Shown in pieces: positions 43,076-51,300 of a DNA stretch of 64,000 bases (position 1 is its first letter; each line of letters starts with the position of its first letter). The position numbers and the translations under genes were made by a program. This DNA comes from Methanocella_A sp049676595 (lineage in GTDB: Archaea > Halobacteriota > Methanocellia > Methanocellales > Methanocellaceae), in the NCBI RefSeq assembly GCF_049676595.1, contig NZ_CP187259.1, positions 1,736,001 to 1,800,000 on the forward strand, in the 5' to 3' direction. Below the pieces are notes generated by a model. The model did not search any database. It was not told the origin of the DNA and worked only from the letters and a program-made list of their open reading frames with translations.

Positions 43076-44260
43076 ATGAGCATAGCATTCGCTGACAGAA
43101 TGTCCAACGTGCACAAGTCGTTCATCAGGGAGATCCTGAAAGTCACTCAGGACCCCTCGATCATCTCATTTGCGGGCGGCCTGCCGAACCCGGCCTCTTT
43201 CCCCGTCAGGGAGATCTCCGAAGCGGCTACTGCCGTACTGAAGGACAGCGGCGATAGCGTGCTTCAGTACAGCACTACCGAAGGGTACCAGCCGCTGCGG
43301 GAGTACGTGGCAATGCGGTACGCCCGGAGAGGTCTCAAGGTCGACCCGGACGAAGTAATGATCACCAGCGGCTCCCAGCAGGGCATCGACCTGGCCGGCA
43401 AAGTGTTTATCGACAAAGGCGATAAGGTCCTGGTCGAGCGGCCCACTTATCTGGCCACACTGCAGGCATTCGGCTTGTACCAGCCCGAGTTCAAGTCCAT
43501 CTCGTTGCTGGAGGACGGCCCGGATACTCAGGCTATGGCACAGGCGCTGGATAGGGATAATATCAAGCTCTTCTACGCTGTGCCCAGCTTCCAGAATCCC
43601 ACTGGCATCACCTATTCGCAGAAGAAGCGGCAGGAAGTGGCGGGGCTCCTGAACGAGCACGACACGGCCTTCGTGGAGGACGATCCCTACGGCGAAATCC
43701 GCTACCTGGGCGAAGACCTGCCCCCTGTGAAGAAGTACGTGGAGAATGGTGTTCTACTCGGCTCGTTCTCCAAGATCGTGTCCCCGGGCATGCGCCTTGG
43801 CTGGCTTGTGGCGCCGAAGGAGATCATGGAAAAGATCATAATCGCCAAGCAGGCCACAGATCTGCACACCAACTTCTTCACCCAGCGGGTCGTGTACCAG
43901 TACCTGACCACCAACGACGTGGACTCCCACATCCTCAAAATCAGGGCGATGTACCGGAAGCAGCGGGATACCATGGTGCAAGCCATCGAAAAGCACTTCC
44001 CCGAAGAGGTCCAATATACAAAGCCGGAAGGGGGCATGTTCCTCTGGGCCACGCTGCCCGAAGGCATATCCTCCCTGGAGCTGTTCGACATCGCAATTAA
44101 AGAGAAAGTGGCGTTCGTGCCGGGCCAGGCGTTCTTCGCCGACGGCTCGGGCCAGAATACCTTGAGGCTGAACTACACCAACTCCGGCGAGGAAGCGATC
44201 GAAACAGGCATCGCCCGGCTCGGGAATGCCATACACAGCCTGATGGAGCAGAAGAAGTGA
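43076..44260 (+). CDS. PLP-dependent aminotransferase (class I, LysN/MocR-like)
   Basis: 394 residues from ATG 43076, which has AGGTG upstream; the longer frame has no such site. The fold is that of the 2-aminoadipate/aromatic aminotransferase group: YSTTEGYQPLREYVAMR, TSGSQQGIDL, PSFQNPTGITYS, and SFSKIVSPGMRLGW with PLP-Lys233. It should move amino groups between an amino acid and 2-oxoglutarate; which one is open. Its stop overlaps the next start by 4 bp. Confidence 0.92.
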   Translation: MSIAFADRMSNVHKSFIREILKVTQDPSIISFAGGLPNPASFPVREISEAATAVLKDSGDSVLQYSTTEGYQPLREYVAMRYARRGLKVDPDEVMITSGSQQGIDLAGKVFIDKGDKVLVERPTYLATLQAFGLYQPEFKSISLLEDGPDTQAMAQALDRDNIKLFYAVPSFQNPTGITYSQKKRQEVAGLLNEHDTAFVEDDPYGEIRYLGEDLPPVKKYVENGVLLGSFSKIVSPGMRLGWLVAPKEIMEKIIIAKQATDLHTNFFTQRVVYQYLTTNDVDSHILKIRAMYRKQRDTMVQAIEKHFPEEVQYTKPEGGMFLWATLPEGISSLELFDIAIKEKVAFVPGQAFFADGSGQNTLRLNYTNSGEEAIETGIARLGNAIHSLMEQKK

Positions 44261-44859
44261 GCAGGTTAGAGCCACATCACATCGCAAATATCGGGGCATA
44301 CCTCAGGTGCACCGAGGCCGTCAACTACGATGACCACGCAGTAGCCCTGCTGGCCGGCGCAGTGGAAGGCGATACACAAGTAGATACTGTCAGGCGGGCC
44401 TTCGAGATGGTCCGGGACCGGTATCCTCACTCGTGCGATGCCGGCTCTGAAAAAGTGGCCTGCACCGCCTCTGACGTGATCCGGCTCGGGCACGGCCTCT
44501 GCTTTGCCAAGTCAAACCTGCTGGCCGCCCTGCTCAGGTATCACCAGATTCCGACAGGGTTCTGCTACGAGCGGGTTTGCAGGGACGAAGGAGGTTTTGT
44601 GCTTCACGGTTTCAACGCCGTAATCCTGGACGGGCAGTGGAGGAAGATCGACGCGAGGGGCAACAACGATCGGGTGAGGGTATACTTCACCCCTGCCCGG
44701 GATATGCTGGCCTATCCGCCCGATGCCACTGCCGGTGAAATTGAGTTCCCGGGAGTCCACCCTGACCCTTCCCCCGCCGTGATGAGCGTGCTGCGGGCCG
44801 GGCCTGACGTAAGCTCGGTAATTCTCAAGCTGCCGGGCGATCTGCCTCCATACGATTAG
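44257..44859 (+). CDS. Transglutaminase-like cysteine protease domain protein
   Basis: 200 residues. The Cys-His-Asp triad of the transglutaminase-like fold is visible: GHGLCFAKSNLLAALLR (Cys), LHGFNAVIL (His), WRKIDARGN (Asp). Such domains cleave or modify peptide or isopeptide bonds, or act as N-acetyltransferase-like relatives. The GTG start overlaps the aminotransferase stop (GTGA), so the pair is co-translated. Confidence 0.88.
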   Translation: MSRLEPHHIANIGAYLRCTEAVNYDDHAVALLAGAVEGDTQVDTVRRAFEMVRDRYPHSCDAGSEKVACTASDVIRLGHGLCFAKSNLLAALLRYHQIPTGFCYERVCRDEGGFVLHGFNAVILDGQWRKIDARGNNDRVRVYFTPARDMLAYPPDATAGEIEFPGVHPDPSPAVMSVLRAGPDVSSVILKLPGDLPPYD

Positions 44860-44889
44860 CTATAAAGCTAATCGTCGATTAGCTTTATA
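44853..44889. promoter_or_regulatory. Triple half-site palindrome, probable operator
   Basis: CGATTAGCT occurs at 44853-44861 and 44876-44884 and its inverse AGCTAATCG at 44866-44874. Arms TATAAAGCTAATC and GATTAGCTTTATA form an exact 13-bp inverted repeat around GTC. The right edge contains a TATA-like TTTATAACC. A terminator function for the gene upstream is the other reading. Confidence 0.6.
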
Positions 44890-44923
44890 ACCGATGGTAT
44901 CAAATTTTATTGCGTAGGTATAA

Positions 44924-45316
44924 ATGAAACTATCACTCTTAGTATTGAATCCGGTGTTCGCTATCTGTACCCTGAAGAGGGATGCACCGCTGCCCGAATG
45001 GGTACTGTCCAGCGACTTCTTCTCGATTACCCGGACCTATGACGAATTATCTATCGTGTGCCTGCAGGAGAGCATACCACAGGACGTCAAGATCAATAAG
45101 GGCTGGCGGTGCCTTAAAGTCCAGGGCCCGCTCGGCTTCGACATCGTTGGTATCCTGGCCTCGCTCTCGATGCCGCTGGCCAGCGAAGGCGTGAGCATCT
45201 TCGTGCTCTCGTCGTACGATACCGACTACATCATGGTCAAAAATTACGACCTGGACAAGGCCATAGAAGTGCTCCGCAAGGATGGGCACTCCGTTGAGCA
45301 GCAGGCTGCTCAATAA
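44924..45316 (+). CDS. ACT-domain protein
   Basis: 130 residues covering a tandem ACT-type fold (LNPVFAICTLKRDAPLPEW; LGFDIVGILASLSMPLASEGVSIFVLSSYDTDYIMVK), as in small amino-acid-binding ACT_7 proteins. It probably binds an amino acid and acts as a regulator or subunit. It has no partner gene next to it. The TATA at about 44884 predicts a transcript start near 44910. Confidence 0.88.
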   Translation: MKLSLLVLNPVFAICTLKRDAPLPEWVLSSDFFSITRTYDELSIVCLQESIPQDVKINKGWRCLKVQGPLGFDIVGILASLSMPLASEGVSIFVLSSYDTDYIMVKNYDLDKAIEVLRKDGHSVEQQAAQ

Positions 45317-45357
45317 TCTCTTTTTTTCATTTACTCCGGCCAGCCGTCGTTGTAAAA

Positions 45358-45380
45358 TTTATATACGTACTGGCATGTAT
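45358..45380 (+). promoter_or_regulatory. TetR-gene promoter with partial operator
   Basis: TTTATATAC supplies a TATA box about 30 bp before the regulator's ATG, giving a leaderless message. ATACGTACTGGCATGTAT right over it is a loose inverted repeat resembling the two better sites downstream of the gene. Confidence 0.5.
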
Positions 45381-45389
45381 GCTTAATGT

Positions 45390-46040
45390 ATGCGACGCAC
45401 CAAAGAGGAAGCCGAGGTCACCCGGGATAAGCTGTTGAGTGCTGCCCTGAAAGTCTTCAGTAAAAAGGGCTACGCGACTACGACTCTGGACGACATCGCT
45501 AAAGAAGCCGGAGTCACACGCGGCGCTATCTACTGGCATTTCAAGGGCGGGAAAGCTGATGTCTTCAACGCCATTGTGGATACCGGTTTCGCGCGCGTCA
45601 ATGGCCTGGTAGAAAAGCTGCTTGCCGAGGGGGGCACGCCCATTGAGCTGCTGGAGCGAATGATGATCCGTTTAATGCAGTTCTGCGAAGAGGACGATGA
45701 CTACCGGGCCTTGCAGGAGATTACCATTTTCAAGATGTCGGAAGACCCGGAACTCTCGTTAAAGCTGGAGGATAAAAAGCATGCGCAGGAAGAATCTGTG
45801 CGGTACCTGGCCGATCTGATCAAACAGGCCAAAGAGGCCGGGGAAGTGCGCCCGGATGTAGACCCAATGACCGCTTCCATTACGGCTTATGGCATGCTTA
45901 ATGGCATCGTGCTGCTCTGGATGATCGAACGCTCGGTGACCGACACTCCGCAGTTCTCGCTGAAAGACCAGGCCGGATCGTTTGTGAAGCTTTACCTGCA
46001 GGGGATCACTACTCCTGCCGGCTGCAAGAGCAAGGTATAA
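45390..46040 (+). CDS. TetR/AcrR-type repressor
   Basis: 216 residues. The N-terminal helix-turn-helix is typical of the family (AALKVFSKKGYATTTLDDIAKEAGVTRGAIYWHFKGG broken in two parts here: residues about 14-48). The C-terminus is helical and would bind a drug or metabolite. It lies just upstream of an MFS efflux gene, with palindromes between the two, so it probably represses both. The leaderless ATG is at 45390. Confidence 0.92.
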   Translation: MRRTKEEAEVTRDKLLSAALKVFSKKGYATTTLDDIAKEAGVTRGAIYWHFKGGKADVFNAIVDTGFARVNGLVEKLLAEGGTPIELLERMMIRLMQFCEEDDDYRALQEITIFKMSEDPELSLKLEDKKHAQEESVRYLADLIKQAKEAGEVRPDVDPMTASITAYGMLNGIVLLWMIERSVTDTPQFSLKDQAGSFVKLYLQGITTPAGCKSKV

Positions 46041-46049
46041 ATACAATTA

Positions 46050-46067
46050 ACATACACGTATGTATGT
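46050..46067. promoter_or_regulatory. Operator palindrome, ACATACA-4-TGTATGT
   Basis: Exact 7-bp arms ACATACA and TGTATGT around CGTA, right after the TetR gene and upstream of the efflux gene. Likely TetR binding site. Confidence 0.65.
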
Positions 46068-46075
46068 AAACTTCC

Positions 46076-46090
46076 GAGGGCTTCGCCCTC
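46076..46090 (+). terminator. Hairpin between regulator and efflux genes
   Basis: GAGGGC and GCCCTC pair around TTC. It lies between the two operator-like sites and may end the regulator transcript. Confidence 0.4.
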
Positions 46091-46125
46091 TAATCTACGA
46101 TCCCAAAATCTCGCATTGATAATTT

Positions 46126-46143
46126 ACATACAAACATGAATGT
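46126..46143. promoter_or_regulatory. Operator palindrome, second site
   Basis: ACATACA and TGAATGT around AACA match the first site in layout (7-4-7) with one changed base. It is 17 bp before the efflux gene's start, over its likely promoter. Confidence 0.6.
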
Positions 46144-46159
46144 ATAATGAGGTAATCTT

Positions 46160-47392
46160 ATGGAAATGAAAAAAGAAGGACTAATGAACATGGATAAAAA
46201 CCAGAAGCTCGCGCTGCTGGTTGTCTTCATCGCCATCTTCACAGACATGCTCATCTATTGCATGATCGTGCCCATTCTGCCTGAATATGCTTCCGGGCTG
46301 GGCGCTTCCCAGCAGGTCATCGGGCTCTTATTTGCCTGCTATGCTATCGCTTTTCTGATAGTCACTCCGGTGGTCGGCGTCTTATCGGACCGGGTCGGCA
46401 GGAAGCTACCGATGGTCATCGGCTTACTGGGCCTGTTCGGCTCCACGCTGCTCTTCGCGTTCTCCAGCGACCTGACAATGCTGTTCTTCGCCCGGGCATT
46501 ACAAGGCGTTTCCGCGGGCGCTACCTGGACAGCCGGACTGGCGCTGCTTTCAGACATGTTCTCTCCCAGGGTGCGCCAGCAGGCCATCGGCATAGGCATC
46601 AGCGGAAGCTTTGCCGGCACCCTGCTCGGCCCCCTGTTCGGAGGAGCCCTCTACGAATACGGTGGCTACGCACTGCCCTTTCTCGCAGCTGCCGGCCTCG
46701 TCTTGATCGACGGTTTTGCCCGGCTCCTGCTGCTCAAGGATCCGCCCAGGCAGCCAGCTGACAAACAGGTATCTCTAAAGTCCATGCTGAAAAACCGGAC
46801 CATCCTACTTATGGCGGGAGTCATTGTGCTTGTATCTGCCGCAACAGCTCTACTCGAGCCTGTCCTGCCACTGTACCTCTCAGACGTCCTGCAGGTATCC
46901 CCGACCATGATCGGACTGCTGTTCGCAGTAACGGTAATCGCCAGCCTGATCGCATCTCCGCTATCCTATACAGTCGCAGAGCGCTTCGGGCGTAAGAGGG
47001 TGATCATAGCAGGCCTCATCTGCTCTGCCCTCATCCTGCCTCTGCTGGCGATCAGTGGGTCATTCATCCTTGAAGTGGTACTAATGGCAGCGCTGGGTGC
47101 AGTCCTCGCCATCGGGCTCGCCTCGGTGCCGCTGGAGATGACCGAGGTCATCGACCGCCTCGGCATGGGCGGTTACGGAGCAGTATATGCAGTGTACAAT
47201 CTGGCCCTGTCCTTCGGCATGATGGTGGGACCGATTGCCGGAGGCCTGCTCGCAGGATCACTCGGAATCACCCTCGGCCTCGGTGCCGGCGGTGCATTCA
47301 TGATCGGCTACGCAGTGTTGCTGCTGGTCGTAATGCGTGGCTCTGGAAAGACGCCCGGTGAGGGCACGACTATTGCTGCACCTGTCCAGTAA
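46160..47392 (+). CDS. MFS multidrug/tetracycline-type efflux pump
   Basis: 410 residues with twelve membrane helices. The loop motif GVLSDRVGRKLPMVIG after helix 2 and the antiporter motif in helix 5 (GISGSFAGTLLGPLFGG) mark it as a drug:proton antiporter of the TetA/Bmr class. GAGGTAATC lies before ATG 46160. Under likely control of the TetR gene upstream. Confidence 0.9.
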   Translation: MEMKKEGLMNMDKNQKLALLVVFIAIFTDMLIYCMIVPILPEYASGLGASQQVIGLLFACYAIAFLIVTPVVGVLSDRVGRKLPMVIGLLGLFGSTLLFAFSSDLTMLFFARALQGVSAGATWTAGLALLSDMFSPRVRQQAIGIGISGSFAGTLLGPLFGGALYEYGGYALPFLAAAGLVLIDGFARLLLLKDPPRQPADKQVSLKSMLKNRTILLMAGVIVLVSAATALLEPVLPLYLSDVLQVSPTMIGLLFAVTVIASLIASPLSYTVAERFGRKRVIIAGLICSALILPLLAISGSFILEVVLMAALGAVLAIGLASVPLEMTEVIDRLGMGGYGAVYAVYNLALSFGMMVGPIAGGLLAGSLGITLGLGAGGAFMIGYAVLLLVVMRGSGKTPGEGTTIAAPVQ

Positions 47393-47530
47393 ACTGCACA
47401 GTGATACTGACCTTGCCTCTGGTCGGGTCAGCTTATATTTTATTCGACGCAATGTCTTCTCCTTTCCAGAAGCAGGAAATAGTTATTATCGCAGGACGAC
47501 AATTACAGCAAGCAATTACGGCGATGCTTT

Positions 47531-48706
47531 ATGATTATCCGAAACGCCACTTACTTTGACGGCGGTAAGATCGCTAAGGGCGACCTGCACCACGGCCCGT
47601 CTGACGAGGAGTTCGACGCCACGGGGAAATTTGTCATTCCCGCGTTCAGCAACTGGCATACTCACTTATCCATGACGCTCATGCGCGGCGCAGGCGAAGG
47701 CGAGAAGCTGCAGGACTGGCTGAACAACACTATCTTTCCCATGGAACGGCGCCTGACACCGGATCTGGTCTACAAGGGGGCGATGCTGGGCCTGGCGGAA
47801 ATGATCCGCACCGGCACGTCGCACTTCATCGATATGTACTACTTCGCGGAAAGCGTGGCTAAAGCCGTCGAGGTATCCGGCATCCGGGGTACGCTCGGCA
47901 CCCCGATCACCGAGTTCGGCACCGCCTATTACGACGATGCAGGGCACGCGCTGCGGCTGGCAGAGCGCCAGCTTAAAAATTCACAGCCGGGAGGCAGAGT
48001 GGACTACTGTGTCGCCCCTCACTCGATCTACCTGTGCTCGAAGGAAACCTTGCTGAAAGCCAAAGATCTCGCCCGCAGGTACGGGGTAAAGCTGACCACG
48101 CACATTTCCGAAACCCGGAAGGAATGCGTAGACTGCCATAAGCAGACCGGCCTCTGGCCTGTGGAATACCTCGACAGTATCGGCCTTCTCGATGAAAACA
48201 CAGTGATGTCCCACGCCGCCTGGCTGACCAAGATGGAGGTCAGGATTCTCGGAGACCGGCATAGTACGGTGGTTCACTGTCCAACCTCTAACATGAAGCT
48301 CGCCTCAGGGGGCGTCATGCCTGTGCTCGAGCTGCGGGCGGCCGGAGTCAAAATCGCGCTGGGCACAGACGGCGCTGCCAGTAACAATTCTCTGAATATG
48401 ATGCAGGAGATGAAATTTGCCAGCCTGCTCCAGAAGATGCACCGATGGGATGCTACGGCTGCACCTGCGCCCGTGGTCTTCGAGATGGCCACCCGGGACA
48501 GCCAGGACCTGGCTTTCATCGACCTGAACGACGTGCGGATGCTGCCCCACCACGACCTGATCGCGAACCTCGTATATTCGGGCGGCGCAGTCACTGACCT
48601 GCTCGTCGACGACCGGTTCGTCCTGCGGGACAACGTCATCACCACCTTCGACGAGGCGGCCGTCAAGAAGGAATTCCTGGAGGCTGCCACGGAGCTGTTG
48701 AAATGA
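47531..48706 (+). CDS. Amidohydrolase of the MTA/SAH/5'-deoxyadenosine deaminase type
   Basis: 391 residues. In methanogens this family deaminates 5'-deoxyadenosine, methylthioadenosine and SAH. Metal and catalytic residues are present: NWHTHLSMTLMRG (HxH), TTHISETRKE (His, Glu), VMSHAAWL (His) and GTDGAASNN (Asp). It is shorter than usual (420 or more). The segment that normally reads NGAxALG...GSLExGKxAD is missing between EMATRD and SQDLAFIDLN, in frame. It overlaps the dph6-like gene by 4 bp. Confidence 0.85.
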   Translation: MIIRNATYFDGGKIAKGDLHHGPSDEEFDATGKFVIPAFSNWHTHLSMTLMRGAGEGEKLQDWLNNTIFPMERRLTPDLVYKGAMLGLAEMIRTGTSHFIDMYYFAESVAKAVEVSGIRGTLGTPITEFGTAYYDDAGHALRLAERQLKNSQPGGRVDYCVAPHSIYLCSKETLLKAKDLARRYGVKLTTHISETRKECVDCHKQTGLWPVEYLDSIGLLDENTVMSHAAWLTKMEVRILGDRHSTVVHCPTSNMKLASGGVMPVLELRAAGVKIALGTDGAASNNSLNMMQEMKFASLLQKMHRWDATAAPAPVVFEMATRDSQDLAFIDLNDVRMLPHHDLIANLVYSGGAVTDLLVDDRFVLRDNVITTFDEAAVKKEFLEAATELLK

Positions 48707-49365
48707 AGGTGGCGGCGCTCTTCTCCGGCGGCAAAGACTCCAGCTATGCGGTCTTTATCGCCCAGCACTACGGCTGGGAGGTATCCCATCTAGTCACCGT
48801 ATTCTCACAATCGCCGGAGTCGTACATGTACCATGTGCCCGCAGTAGAGCTCACGAGGCTGGCTGCTCAGTCTATGGGCCTGCCGCTTGTGGAAGTTGTA
48901 ACTCCTCCCGAACCGGAGGTTGAGCTCATCCCTCTGAAGGAGACGCTGGCGAAGCTGGACGTGGACGGCATCGTTTCGGGAGCGCTGGCCTCCGAGTACC
49001 AGCGGAGGCGGCTCGACCAGATCTGCCAGGACGCCGGCATCAAGTCTTTTGCGCCCCTGTGGCACAAGAACCCGAGAGAGCTGCTGGGCGACATGGTCGA
49101 CCAGGGCTTCGAGATCATGATCGTCGGGTGCATGGCCGAAGGGCTGGACGAGAAGTGGCTAGGTAGGGTGCTCGACCAGAAAGCCCTGGCAGAGCTCGAC
49201 AAATTACATGATAAGTACGGCATCCACGTCGCCGGCGAAGGCGGGGAGTACGAGTCCATGGTAATTGGCGGACCCCACATGAAGCGGCGCATCTGCGTCG
49301 ACTACGAAAAGGAATGGCGGGTGCATTCGGGGAAGATCAACGTGAAAAAGGCGTGGCTGGAGTAG
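48703..49365 (+). CDS. dph6: Diphthine-ammonia ligase (Dph6-type ATP pyrophosphatase)
   Basis: 220 residues. The N-terminal PP-loop SGGKDSSYA (residues 8-16) and the family block GEGGEYESMVIGGPHM near the C-terminus match the MJ0570/Dph6 family, which makes the last amidation of diphthamide on elongation factor 2. Full length for archaea. Start overlaps the amidohydrolase stop as ATGA. Confidence 0.9.
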   Translation: MKVAALFSGGKDSSYAVFIAQHYGWEVSHLVTVFSQSPESYMYHVPAVELTRLAAQSMGLPLVEVVTPPEPEVELIPLKETLAKLDVDGIVSGALASEYQRRRLDQICQDAGIKSFAPLWHKNPRELLGDMVDQGFEIMIVGCMAEGLDEKWLGRVLDQKALAELDKLHDKYGIHVAGEGGEYESMVIGGPHMKRRICVDYEKEWRVHSGKINVKKAWLE

Positions 49366-49381
49366 CCTTGCGGCACACTTT

Positions 49382-50857
49382 TCAATCAGTTTCAGCGACA
49401 GGCAGCATGACAACAAACCTGCTGCCTTGCCTGTAATCTTCGGGCATCCGGTTTTCCACGGTGAGGCGGCCGCCGAAGTCTCTGACAAGCATATCGGTAA
49501 GGCAGAGTCCAAGGCCTTTGCCGCTGGTCCTCGCCTTATCGAGCGACTGCAGATCAAAGAGCTGCCTTTTGTGGTCGTCGGGTATGCCGGGGCCATTGTC
49601 CTCTATAGCAACCTTGCAGTAAGGCTTGCCGTTACTCAGGGCTACCCCGGCGGAGATGTTGACGGTCAGGGCTTTTCCAGGGTCGGAGTGCTTGATAGCG
49701 TTTCCCACCAGGTTCACGAAAACATCCTTAAGCAGTTCGTTTGCCCTGACTTTCAGAGAGTGCCGGATAGCTATGTTTATCTCGACATAGCGGCCGGTAA
49801 TGCCCGAAAACTCCGCTCTTACCTCTCTCAGCAGTTTACCTACGTCTATGATCTCCGGCTTATATGCCCCGGCCTGTTCGCTTCTGACTTTCCTGACGTT
49901 GCTTATCAGGCGGGAATTGCTCTGGAGGGTGACCATCGGTTTCTCGATCAAAAACAGGTTATCCTCGCTGATCGAGCCCCCCTCTTTCACGGTGTCGATC
50001 GCCAGTTCCAGGTAGCCCATCGCTATCTGGTTCATGTTGTTGATGTCGTGGCCCATCAGGTCCAGGTACAGTTCTGCCTGAGCCCTGGCATTTTGTAGCT
50101 CAGCTTCGATCATTTTCCTCTCGGTGATGTCGTGGAAGACTCCGAACGCCCTGAGCGGGTTTCCCTGTTCGTCGAATTCGACGTCTCCTTCGAGGTGAAT
50201 ATGCTTAAGCTTGCCATCCCGGGCAATGATCCTGAAGTCGATTTTTCCGCCTGTCATCTGAGCTTTCACTGTCGATAAAAACTTACGGACCCTGTTACGG
50301 TCTTCAGGATGAACTTGCTTCAATAATACTTCGGTGGATTGTGTTTTATCCGAAGGCTCCAGACCCAGTATCCTGAAAGTTTCCTCGGACCAGTAGAGCC
50401 TCCGACGGTGTATGTCCCACTCCCAGCTTCCCATGCGGGCGATCTTCTGCGCCCGGTCGAGTTCCGCTTTACTGGCCTTCAGGTTCTTCTCCATATTTTT
50501 TAGCTCTGTGATATCCCGGACAACCAGGCGCACCTGGGGCTCGCTACTGTCACCCGTCCGGCAGGCTGAGATCTGGAGATTAACCAGGCTGCCGTCAAGC
50601 CGGAGCGTATTCACCTCGATCAGGGGAATATCAATACCTTCTTCCAGTATCATCCTGAAACGCTGTCTGACCAGTTCCCGGTAGTATGCCGGTATGAAAT
50701 CGTAGATGTTCCTGCCGATTAAACACGCCGGGCTGTCCGCTCCCACAATTTTAGCATATGAATTGTTTGTATAGACAATCTGTTCTCCTGTAAGAATGAT
50801 GATCCCGTCATGAGATTGCCTGTACATCTGCTGATAGCAGCTCAAGTTATCCGGCAT
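49382..50857 (-). CDS. PAS-domain sensor histidine kinase
   Basis: About 491 residues. Two PAS domains (about 10-125 and 140-260, the second of PAS_3 type) precede a histidine region with GHDINNMNQIAMGYLELA (phospho-acceptor His) and a HATPase domain (NLVGNAIKHSD; EDNGPGIPDD; GKGLGLCLTDML). No membrane segment, so it senses something in the cytoplasm. No response regulator is adjacent. ATG 50857 follows GGGGAT; TTG 50875 is the longer alternative. Confidence 0.9.
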   Translation of the reverse strand: MPDNLSCYQQMYRQSHDGIIILTGEQIVYTNNSYAKIVGADSPACLIGRNIYDFIPAYYRELVRQRFRMILEEGIDIPLIEVNTLRLDGSLVNLQISACRTGDSSEPQVRLVVRDITELKNMEKNLKASKAELDRAQKIARMGSWEWDIHRRRLYWSEETFRILGLEPSDKTQSTEVLLKQVHPEDRNRVRKFLSTVKAQMTGGKIDFRIIARDGKLKHIHLEGDVEFDEQGNPLRAFGVFHDITERKMIEAELQNARAQAELYLDLMGHDINNMNQIAMGYLELAIDTVKEGGSISEDNLFLIEKPMVTLQSNSRLISNVRKVRSEQAGAYKPEIIDVGKLLREVRAEFSGITGRYVEINIAIRHSLKVRANELLKDVFVNLVGNAIKHSDPGKALTVNISAGVALSNGKPYCKVAIEDNGPGIPDDHKRQLFDLQSLDKARTSGKGLGLCLTDMLVRDFGGRLTVENRMPEDYRQGSRFVVMLPVAETD

Positions 50858-51007
50858 CAGTAATCCCCGAGTCAAGTAGCACTATTCATGTCATATCGAG
50901 AAGACGAAATAGTTAGCGCTACTGGTAAAGCCGGTTAAAGGTTAACGAGGATAGATGCTGCCGGAGTCCGGCGAGGCCTGCATCTGCCCTATGATCGTCC
51001 TTCTAAA

Positions 51008-51262
51008 TTAATAGCCCTGGATCTCCCGCTCTCCGGCCTTGAGGACTTCCTTGCACTTATCGGGCAGATCCTCGTAGCTGTTTACCCGCTCGACTTCGTG
51101 GATGAACTTGAGCCGGTCTTCCTGCTTCATGTTCGTGTAAGCATCGGTATGGGTGATTTTGAATGCGCGCTTGCTTAGCTCCGGGTCTATAGTAATCCCT
51201 CCGCAAGTGAGGTCGCCGGGTGAAAATAAAAAAGTTAGGCTGTGTTTATGCCCGAGTTTCAC
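51008..51262 (-). CDS. Small hypothetical protein, start uncertain
   Basis: Up to 84 residues; the C-terminal 60 look like real helical protein (MKQEDRLKFIHEVERVNSYEDL and after). The only upstream start is a GTG inside a 17-bp tandem repeat (51252-51300), which may have replaced or destroyed the native start. The gene follows the membrane-protein gene on the same strand. No family recognised. Confidence 0.5.
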   Translation of the reverse strand: MKLGHKHSLTFLFSPGDLTCGGITIDPELSKRAFKITHTDAYTNMKQEDRLKFIHEVERVNSYEDLPDKCKEVLKAGEREIQGY

Positions 51263-51300
51263 TCGGGTCCGAGTTTCACTCGGGTCCGAGTTTCACTCGG
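51252..51300. repeat. Tandem 17-bp repeat, nearly three copies
   Basis: CCGAGTTTCACTCGGGT repeats at a 17-bp period. Each unit is itself a small palindrome (CCGAG/CTCGG). The last copy runs into the stop codon of the membrane-protein gene at 51293 and the first covers the possible start of the downstream small gene. Confidence 0.85.
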
